Shown here: positions 56,614 to 64,000 of the stretch, piece by piece
Numbering within the stretch: the stretch's first letter is position 1
Layout of the letters: every line of letters starts with the position of its first letter
From: Lotus japonicus
Lineage: Eukaryota > Streptophyta > Magnoliopsida > Fabales > Fabaceae
Length of the DNA stretch: 64,000 bases
Assembly: GCF_012489685.1 (NCBI RefSeq)
Contig: NC_080045.1
Span: 14,781,648 to 14,845,647, forward strand
Direction: 5' to 3'
Position numbers and translations under genes: made by a program
The notes under the pieces: model-generated
The model's input: only the letters and a program-made list of their open reading frames with translations
What the model was told of the DNA's origin: nothing
Database searches by the model: none

Positions 56614-58110
56614 TTATTGAGGATTGCCAAAGGCTAGTTTTGCAATGTCCTCTACTAGCATTTTCATGTTTTCATAAGAAGATCCTCCAGCTTCCATAGA
56701 TTGCTTTGCCAACTTTGCAAGCTTTCTAGACCTTTCTTTTTTCTCTTCCTTTTGAGTTCCTTCACCCATAACCTTGTCTATAGCCTCTAAGATTTTCTCC
56801 CCCTTAATCATGGCTCCAAACTTGTCTTGTTTCCCAATGGGGACAAAAACCTCATTTCCCAGTGGCTCACCAGCACCCAATATCTGCACAATCAATTTCT
56901 GATTCAAAAACTGATCACCAAACATAGGCCAAGTTACCATTGGAACACCAGCACAAATGGCTTCTAGAGTTGAATTCCAACCACAATGAGTCAAGAACAC
57001 TCCTATAGCGGGATGTGAAAGTATCAAAACTTGTGGCGCCCAACCATTATTGATTATAAAGCCTCTTCCTTTTGTCCTCTCCCCAAACCCCTCCTCTGAC
57101 AACCACTTATTTCCTTCTCCTGAATCATCTTCTCTCATCACCCAAATGAATGGCCTGTTGCAAGCTTCTAAGCTCAAAGCCAGTTCTTTGAATTGCACAA
57201 GTGCAAGTCGATTAAGTGTTCCTAGACAAACATAAACAACTGATCTTGGTGGCCATGAATCAAGCCATTTCATGCAAAAGTTTTCATCAACAGTGGCTTT
57301 GTTACCTCTTTTAGCCAAATCTTGTTCTCCTCTATAGGATAGTGAAACAGGACCAATACACCATACTTTTCCATCTTTAACCTTTTTATATTCTTTGACA
57401 TAATCCAACTCCAAATCTTGGAAGCTATTGACAACCATCCCATAAGCTCCTTCTTCAGAAGCTCTTATCTTCTGATGAATATCACTGAAGTCCTGTGACT
57501 CTGGATTCAAGTCTAATGGAAGCTGTGATCTTGTTAACTCAATTTTGTGAGGCAAACCAGGCACCATAATAGGCTGAGAGTCAGGGACACTCTCATAACA
57601 AGATTTTGATTTCAACAAATTGTGGATGGACAGAAGATAAAAGCAGCAAGTGCCATCAAACAGAATCCTTGGAATTTGGAACTTTCTACTAACATCTTGT
57701 GTCCAGTGGAGATGTTTATCAACAAGAAGACAAGTTGGTGCAGGTTTCATCTTCTCGATTAACTGCTCTAATGGTTTCTGCAACTTGCTGAAGGCTTCAA
57801 GGAAGTTTCTGATGAGGTTTCGTGAGGGGACTAGCTCCATGCTTTCACATCCTTCTGGGAGGCCTGATTCGAGCAATGGAACATGGAGTTCTACGAGTTG
57901 GATATTGTGGGGTTCAGGTACAGTGGTGGAGAGGTGGAGCATGGGTCTGATTCGGGCGGCGTTGAGGGGTGTGGTGGCGATTGTGACGGAGACGCCGTGC
58001 TGGGATAGGAGTCTTGCTATGTCTGCCATGGGAATGAGGTGGCCTGGGCTTGGATATGGTAGGAGAAGGAAATGAAGGTGGTGGTCGTGGTGGTTGGGTG
58101 GTGAAGCCAT
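56614..58110 (-). CDS. UDP-glycosyltransferase, UGT73 (group D) type; block B left gene
   Basis: Intronless, 498 residues, complete; about 93 percent identical by eye to 32075-33568. The catalytic His is residue 24 in FLLLPYPSPGHLIPM. The PSPG box covers residues 357-400 and ends FGDQ. Just before it, where block A reads FIIRGWAPQ, this gene reads FIINNGWAPQ: the conserved Arg is replaced by two Asn, adding one residue. Otherwise all landmarks are kept, and it keeps Leu in WAPQVL where the A copy has Ser. It is divergently paired with 60923-62422. Glucose donor is likely; acceptor unknown. Confidence 0.95.
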   Translation of the reverse strand: MASPPNHHDHHLHFLLLPYPSPGHLIPMADIARLLSQHGVSVTIATTPLNAARIRPMLHLSTTVPEPHNIQLVELHVPLLESGLPEGCESMELVPSRNLIRNFLEAFSKLQKPLEQLIEKMKPAPTCLLVDKHLHWTQDVSRKFQIPRILFDGTCCFYLLSIHNLLKSKSCYESVPDSQPIMVPGLPHKIELTRSQLPLDLNPESQDFSDIHQKIRASEEGAYGMVVNSFQDLELDYVKEYKKVKDGKVWCIGPVSLSYRGEQDLAKRGNKATVDENFCMKWLDSWPPRSVVYVCLGTLNRLALVQFKELALSLEACNRPFIWVMREDDSGEGNKWLSEEGFGERTKGRGFIINNGWAPQVLILSHPAIGVFLTHCGWNSTLEAICAGVPMVTWPMFGDQFLNQKLIVQILGAGEPLGNEVFVPIGKQDKFGAMIKGEKILEAIDKVMGEGTQKEEKKERSRKLAKLAKQSMEAGGSSYENMKMLVEDIAKLAFGNPQ

Positions 58111-58233
58111 TTGCTATTGCTAAGAGCTTGTTGTTGTTGGGGAATAGAGTGAGTTAAGGACAAGTAGGAGAAGAGTTCAGATAAGAACAAAAGCAAGGCA
58201 TGAGTTGACTTCATCATTCCCCACTTCATTTTT

Positions 58234-58243
58234 TATTTATATA
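58234..58243 (-). promoter_or_regulatory. Probable TATA box of the block B left UGT
   Basis: Minus-strand TATATAAATA, 124 bp upstream of the ATG, conserved at 33691-33700. Confidence 0.55.
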
Positions 58244-60838
58244 TCACTCATTTTAACATTAAAATAAAATAAAATATAATAGATAATTTACTTAAATATA
58301 ATATAATATAATATAATATAATATCATATCATATAATTTAGAGTATGATATAATATTATTATAATATAATATATAATAGTTTTATAATAGTATTGTTATA
58401 AACTAGTATTCTATTATTGAATATTATTGTAATTTATAATTACTTATAAAATATTATAATATACTATATTTTAATATATTATATTTTAATATATTATATA
58501 TTTTACTAGAATAATATAAGGATTGGTTAAGGGATGTGTTTTAAAAATAAGTTCGATGCACTAGATCGTTTTGGCCAGTGGTTCAACTTGTGAGTCATTA
58601 TTGGATCGAGTTTAGTTTGTCTAGTTCAATCATCCAATTAATGACCGACCCTGCCTTGTTTGTTTTAGTTTTTACCGGTCTAGTTGCGAATCCAAAAAAC
58701 ATCTTGATCGGGTTCAATTCTCGATCTGATTGCCTGACTGGTTGGTCTGATCCAATTTTTAAAACACTAATTGTGGTTGGGAGTTGCACTATAGGAATAG
58801 GTAATATATATTTTGAAGGAAAAGTTAAATTCTTTTAGTGTTGTAAATTGCTCTTGTAATCTTACTTGGATGTTGTAGGGGATTGGATGTTGTAAGGGAT
58901 TAATGTCTCCTTAAGAAAGTAATTCATAAAATCAAACTTTCAACTAGAGACTAAACAACAACTTTTCACCAGTAAAATAAAGTTACACCGCTGCACTGCC
59001 TTAACTTTAACTATTTATCATCTTTATTTCATTATATGGGGTTAAATAAGGTTTTTGTCTTTGTATAATGTGCTAAATTTTAAAATGGTCATTCTCAGGA
59101 GTAAAGTTTGAACTCGGTCCCTACTGTTTGAGAAACTACCTGGTTTTGGTCCCTGTCAGTCGGTGACCTCCGCCACTAATTAATTAACATAACCCCGACA
59201 GGATTGGTTAAGCCATGTGGCAATTACACGTAGATCAGTGAAGTCGTGGGGCAAAGGCCACCAGACTACCACCTCTGACAAGGACCTAAACCAAGTAGTT
59301 TCTAAAACACTAGGGATTGAGTTCAAACTTTGTTTCGGAAAATGATCATTTCCAAACTTAGCGTATTATATAGGGACCAAAACCTTATTTAACCATGTTA
59401 TATATTTCTATAATGTGTATATGACATTGATCTATGCTTCTAAATAAATAAATGAAACTAGACTTAGATCCGCGGGGGGCGCTATCACTTGACACTGATT
59501 GCAATGCAACTGTTGTTATTGGATAGGCCGGTGCAAACAGGTTGTCGAATATATGATTCTTAAAATCTAAACAGTTTTACTTAAAAATGAGGCAAGCTAG
59601 GATCCTTGTATCACGAGACTCATTTGTCATTGTTATAGTCGACTATATATGATCCAATTACATTCGAGGATCACCGCCACTGCTGTCATTTTTGCCACTA
59701 ACTACTCATCTAGAACTCAACCACCAAGTGGGTTTCAAGATTTAAGTTGAAGAAGGAAAACATTTTTTAATTATTTAATTTAATACTAAATCTTTCACAT
59801 TGTAGTATTCAATGATTCGTTTTTAAAATTGTTAATTGATACATTTTTATTAATGTTATTAATTGATATGTTACTAATACAATATTGTGAGTAATAATAG
59901 TTTAGTGTTGTGTATTGTTACAAAAGTGTGAAAACAGAAATTGTTTGAGAAGATGCAAGGACGTGGTTTAGATTGCCACCTAGGATTAAAAGCTAACATG
60001 AAAGATTTATATAAAAGTAAAAAGATGATATTGCATCACTACAGCCCGCGCTTCAGAATTACTATATTATAATAGAAATAGATATATAGACTGTTTAAAT
60101 ATCAATTAGAATGAAAGAGGAAGATACACTATCACAATTGACCTTATAATCTTATAAATGTCTCACATAAGAAATCCTAAACCCTTAAATTTTTAAAATC
60201 TTCTAGTAGTAAATTACATTTGAAACAGTATTGAAATTGTGACATTCTGAACCACGTACAAGAATCAATGAAATGTTATAGCTTGGTGCCTTTTCATATA
60301 ATGTGTTTTTCCTCGTGTAACATATTTTCCTTTCTATATTATTACACATTATTATATATTTATTCAGGACATATATGCATATAACTATATAGTTGAGGAA
60401 TAAAATTAATAAAATTTAAAGTTTATGCTTATAATTAACGTAAAATTATTATTTTTTGTTTAAAAAAAATTAAGGATGAGATTTTAGACTGAAATTTGTT
60501 GAAATAAATTAAAAATATTACTATTAATATTGTAATTATTAATTCTTAAAGGAAATGAGGTGGTAAATGCATTGTATTTTCGTATAAGGAAAGAAGGTAA
60601 TTGAGTTAAATTATTATGCTAAATATTATATTGAGATTATTTAAGCACTAAAATTCCTACTAAAAATATAGATTGAAAATCTGGAAAATAAATTAATGAC
60701 AAAAAAAAAATTGAAATTCTACCATCTTCTTAGAGTATTTTTTTTAATTGTTGAACTTTAAGGAATTAAGATTAGGATGTCCTGCTTTGGAATAACAGGA
60801 TATGCATGAACATGAATGAATCATAGCAGAGCAGCCTC
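58244..60838. other. Divergent intergenic region of the UGT pair, block B
   Basis: Holds the AT-rich tract (58260-58510), a MITE-like element (59040-59393) and the unclassified 0.6-kb insertion (about 59459-60090). It has one copy of the unit that is tandemly duplicated in block A and lacks the hairpin MULE. No gene seen. Confidence 0.7.
59040..59393. mobile_element. MITE-like inverted-repeat element, copy 3
   Basis: Same element as 35273-35637 and 36318-36677, with GGTTAAATAA termini. Confidence 0.75.
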
Positions 60839-60840
60839 AA

Positions 60841-60847
60841 TATAAAT
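60841..60847 (+). promoter_or_regulatory. TATA box of the block B right UGT
   Basis: TATAAAT, 82 bp before the ATG, conserved upstream of the truncated paralogue at 38100. Confidence 0.65.
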
Positions 60848-60922
60848 CCTAATCTGAAATGCCGCTTGAAACATGTCAGAATTGCCTTCATATTTCATTC
60901 TAGTGACACAAAAAAACCAGCA

Positions 60923-62422
60923 ATGGGTTCAATTACATCACCATGCAACCTTCACTTCATATTCATCCCTTTCATGGCACCTGGTCACATTCTTCCAATG
61001 GTAGATATGGCCAAGTTGTTATCCCAGCGTGATGTGAAAGTCACCATAGTCACCACACCCCTCAATGCCACCAAAATCAAAGCTAGCATTGATAGAGAGA
61101 TTCAATCAGGCTCACCAATCCAACTTCTACCAGTGAAATTCCCAAATGTTGAAGCTGGAATACCAGAAGGATGTGAGAGCCTAGAAACTCTGCCTTCAAT
61201 GGATCTCAGGGAGAATTTCTTCACAGCTTTGAGTCTATGGCAGAAACCACTTGAAGGACTTCTTGAAAAGTTGAACCCCTTTCCAAGCTGCATTGTATCT
61301 GACAAGAACATTGCATGTGTTGCTGATATCTCCACCAAATTCAAAGTCCCAAGAATAATCTTTGATGGGACTAGTTGCTTCAATCTCCTATGCAATCACA
61401 ATTTGCACACTTCAAAGGTCTGTGAAACTGTATCTGATTCAAATCAATTTATAGTTATCCCTGGATTGCCACACAGAATTGAAATGAAGAAATCTCAATT
61501 ACCTGTGATTTTCACCCCTGGCCCAAACCAAAAGCTGAATGCTGTACGCGAGAGAATCAGGGAATCTGAGGCACAAGCATATGGGATAGTGGTGAATAGT
61601 TTTGAAGAGTTGGAGGAAGAGTATGTGAAAGAGTATCAAAGAGTCACAGGGCACAAGATATGGTGTGTTGGCCCGGTTTCGCTATCGAATAAGGATGACA
61701 TTGACAAAGCTAGTAGAGGTAGGAAAGACTCAAATGGTGAAATTGAAACGCAATGTATGAAGTGGCTTGATTCATGGCCTGCAAGCTCTGTGATCTATGT
61801 TTGTCTAGGAAGCCTTAACAGGGTTACACCACAGCAACTGATGGAGCTCGGTTTAGGACTCGAAGCGACGAAAAGGCCTTTCATTTGGGTGCTGAGAGGA
61901 GCATATAAAGGAGACGAACTCGAAAAGTGGCTGGAGGAAGAGGGATTTGAAGAGAGGGTGAAGGGAAGAGGGATTTTGATCCGGGGTTGGGCGCCGCAAG
62001 TGTTGATCCTTTCGCACCGAGCCATAGGAGTGTTCTTGACACATTGTGGATGGAATTCGACGCTGGAAGCAACTTGTGCAGGCGTGCCGGTTGTGACTTT
62101 TCCTATGTTTGCTGACCAGTTTTACAATGAGAAGCTTGCAGTGCAAGTTCTTGAGACTGGGGTGAGGATTGGGGTTGAAAATTCTGTACACTTTGGAGAT
62201 GAAGAGGAGATTGGTGGTGTTGTTCAGGTGACTAGGGACAATGTGAAAGAGGCTTTGGAGAAGGTAATGGGTGAAGGTGAAGAGAAAGAGAAGAGAAGAG
62301 AGAGGGCTAGGAAGTATGCTGAATTAGCCGAGAAAGCGATTGAACAAGGTGGATCTTCTTATCGGAACATGTCTCTGCTGATTGAAGACATAATGAATGT
62401 GAAATTGCAAAATCCAAGCTAG
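60923..62422 (+). CDS. UDP-glycosyltransferase, UGT73 (group D) type; block B right gene
   Basis: Intronless, 499 residues from MGSITSPC. An upstream in-frame ATG at 60866 is less likely because it would add 19 residues unlike any UGT. The catalytic His is residue 22 in FIPFMAPGHILPM, with Asp in CIVSDKNIACVADI. VWC-type landmarks are IWCVGPVSLS and IYVCLGSLNRV. The PSPG box covers residues 356-399 (WAPQVLILSHRAIGVFLTHC...) and ends FADQ, again favouring UDP-glucose. It is the intact partner of the truncated copy at 38189-38896 and forms a divergent pair with 56614-58110. A UGT73C-like role in glycosylating specialised metabolites is inferred. Confidence 0.96.
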   Translation: MGSITSPCNLHFIFIPFMAPGHILPMVDMAKLLSQRDVKVTIVTTPLNATKIKASIDREIQSGSPIQLLPVKFPNVEAGIPEGCESLETLPSMDLRENFFTALSLWQKPLEGLLEKLNPFPSCIVSDKNIACVADISTKFKVPRIIFDGTSCFNLLCNHNLHTSKVCETVSDSNQFIVIPGLPHRIEMKKSQLPVIFTPGPNQKLNAVRERIRESEAQAYGIVVNSFEELEEEYVKEYQRVTGHKIWCVGPVSLSNKDDIDKASRGRKDSNGEIETQCMKWLDSWPASSVIYVCLGSLNRVTPQQLMELGLGLEATKRPFIWVLRGAYKGDELEKWLEEEGFEERVKGRGILIRGWAPQVLILSHRAIGVFLTHCGWNSTLEATCAGVPVVTFPMFADQFYNEKLAVQVLETGVRIGVENSVHFGDEEEIGGVVQVTRDNVKEALEKVMGEGEEKEKRRERARKYAELAEKAIEQGGSSYRNMSLLIEDIMNVKLQNPS

Positions 62423-63374
62423 GCTGTATCTGTGTTTTGGTAAGGCATTGCCTCTAAATGATAGCATTTGGTGTTGGAAGTATTGATTTTTTTTTTTTTT
62501 CTGCTCTGGAAATTGTTATGGTGGTTTTTACTTGTGGTTATATTCATAACCTTTTTTTATAAATGAAGTGTGAAGTTTGAACTTCAGTCCTCGAATGAGT
62601 TTTTCAGTTAGATGCTTGAAGCTCTCTCATAGACATAGTTATATGCATTTGGTTATCTATATGGCTCTTCTTCGTTAGATTTTTTTTTAGTATAGAGGTA
62701 ATTGCTAATTACATTGTTTCTCAAGTTTTAAACATAAATAAAATTGTAGTGCTTAACCTATTAGATAAATTACTCTAAATGGTTTATATTATATTTCTAA
62801 TAGAGAGGTCGTGGGACGGAGCGAGGTTGTGGGAGGCGAAGAGGAAAAAGTTTTTCTTGGAGAAGCCTTGATCCTCGATAGCCAATTACATTGTTTCTCA
62901 TATCAATTTTAATACATTTATACTCATTTTCTTCTCTATCATATTTCCATATATTTTTTCTTTATATTTCTATTTTCTTTTTTTTATTACATCACTCGTC
63001 ATATCTCTTTTATTCTTATCTCTATCAATGTGGAGGTACAATTAGGTTGTGTATGAACTATTTTCCTTCTCAAATGTTAAACATAAATAAAATTCTAGAT
63101 ACAATATCAATAAGTTTTTGAGTAAATGATCGATTTGGTCCATGAAAGTTCATGGCGCTCGCAATTTTGTCTATGGAAGAAGAAAATGGTTTTAAAAACC
63201 CTAAATGTGCAAAAGTCGAGCATGTTAGTCCCTTGCCATACGCGTGTAAATGAGAGTTAATTGAAATGCCTACGTGACTCCATGTGGAGTTCTTGGTGGA
63301 GATCCTACATGGCTTAAGTCATTTCCTCATCAATGTTTCGTCCATCGATTTAGGGCATGTTTGCTTTTGGATAG
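62423..63374. other. 3' flank of the block B right UGT, no gene seen
   Basis: Most of this stretch (to 63374) is what was deleted, together with the 3' half of the UGT, from block A. It contains T-rich tracts and no recognised element. Confidence 0.5.
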
Positions 63375-63563
63375 CGTTCAAGTGAATGCCAACGAGACTT
63401 GGGGCCCTCGCTCACATTTGAACCATGAGGATTCGAGATCCCAAGTCATATTTCCCAAAATTTTAAAAAATATACAAATTCAATTATGATCAAATAATTA
63501 GAATAAATATAGAATAATTTAAAATTTGTCATAATGATCATAAACTACTTGTAACAGGATGAT

Positions 63564-63750
63564 CACTACAAAAATTCACTGGTTTGGCATCGGTCAGTTT
63601 CCTCGTTTAGCGTCGGTTAGAACCGCCGCTAAATGGACTAACGACGGTCAACTAACTAACACTAAATTCAGCGCCACAAAGCAAACTAGCGGCGGCAAAA
63701 GGCAATCGCCAGCACAACCGCTGCTAGATGCGTTTTAAAGAACTAGCGTC
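63564..63750 (+). mobile_element. CACTA terminus fragment, copy B
   Basis: Same CACTACAAAAATTCACTGG terminus and TAGCGGCGG subterminal motifs as 39075-39260. Shared through block duplication. Confidence 0.7.
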
Positions 63751-63789
63751 ACTCTAAACCGACGTGAAACATATATTTTGAACTGGGAA

Positions 63790-64000
63790 TTATGATCAAA
63801 TCCTAAATCTCAAACTATCCAAATCGCCCAAGATGGTAGGAAGTGAGATAACCCATGACAGCCACTGGCATATCAGCCGAATATCCTACAAGAGGACGAC
63901 GCAAAGTCCCCAACCCTTACTACATCCTAACATGAAAACATGCTCAAAGAAGGAAGTGACAAAAGATGAGATGAAGGACTTAACAAATTGAAGAATGGGT
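63790..64000 (-). pseudogene. PMD pseudogene 3' end, copy B (partial)
   Basis: Matches the 39300-39367 and 40597-40741 parts of the block A PMD pseudogene, but uninterrupted by the solo LTR. It runs off the window. Confidence 0.7.

Larger units (their letters stand above)
55472..64000. repeat. Duplicated block, copy B
   Basis: It matches block A piecewise and in the same order and orientation: 55472-56345 with 2279-3603, 56580-60360 with 32030-37620, 60360-61619 with 37620-38885, and 63375-64000 with 38886-40741. The match continues to the window edge. It is the more complete copy for the right UGT gene. It lacks the 28-kb region that separates the left pieces in block A. Confidence 0.9.

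Noticed and set aside
62891..63121. 76-residue frame rich in Phe, Ile and Ser
   Set aside because: Translation of a T-rich tract in the UGT 3' flank; no motif.
1..64000. tRNA, rRNA, miRNA or other RNA genes
   Set aside because: No cloverleaf, rRNA or well-supported fold-back precursor outside transposon hairpins was recognised by eye; a covariance-model scan would be needed to exclude them.

Overview
The window looks like nuclear DNA of a dicot plant, probably a legume; this is inferred and the species is not identified. The evidence is intronless family-1 glycosyltransferase genes, a Kunitz-type inhibitor gene, plant CACTA, MULE and hAT transposons, Copia and Gypsy LTR retrotransposons with short plant LTRs, TRIMs, plant L1-type LINE tails and long AT-rich spacers. 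Nothing bacterial was seen.

Layout. 1-2280: decayed LINE ORF1 (minus). 2279-3603: left part of a large duplicated block, split by a LINE tail. 3632-8786: Copia element with identical LTRs and broken coding sequence. 10139-22205: about 12 kb CACTA element with an intact TNP2-type transposase gene and a second multi-exon gene with a Ulp1-like protease end, lying inside a LINE 3' tail. 22708-23358: Kunitz inhibitor gene. 24351-25151: terminal-inverted-repeat element. 25997-31022: second, older Copia. 31094-31811: RNase H-like relic. 32075-38896: a divergent pair of UGT73-type genes, the right one truncated. 39075-43178: CACTA end, Sirevirus-like solo LTR, plant-mobile-domain pseudogene, Gypsy LTR and TRIM remnant. 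43240-48190: reverse-transcriptase/RNase H relic that received four successive insertions. 48790-50190: hAT transposase relic, partly duplicated. 50548-52002: intact UGT with a MULE directly after its stop codon. 55472-64000: second copy of the duplicated block, with both UGT genes of the divergent pair intact.

The likely working genes are four UGT73-type glucosyltransferases (32075-33568, 50548-52002, 56614-58110, 60923-62422), the Kunitz inhibitor and perhaps the two CACTA genes. The UGTs form a tandem cluster grown by duplication of a divergent gene pair. By family they would glucosylate small specialised metabolites such as triterpenoid sapogenins or flavonoids, but the sequence does not give the acceptor.

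The two duplicated blocks record each other's history. Several insertions in one copy (LINE tails, a solo LTR, a hairpin MULE) have a clean empty site in the other. Target-site duplications, LTR ends, PBS and PPT were read directly from the sequence; identities are by eye.
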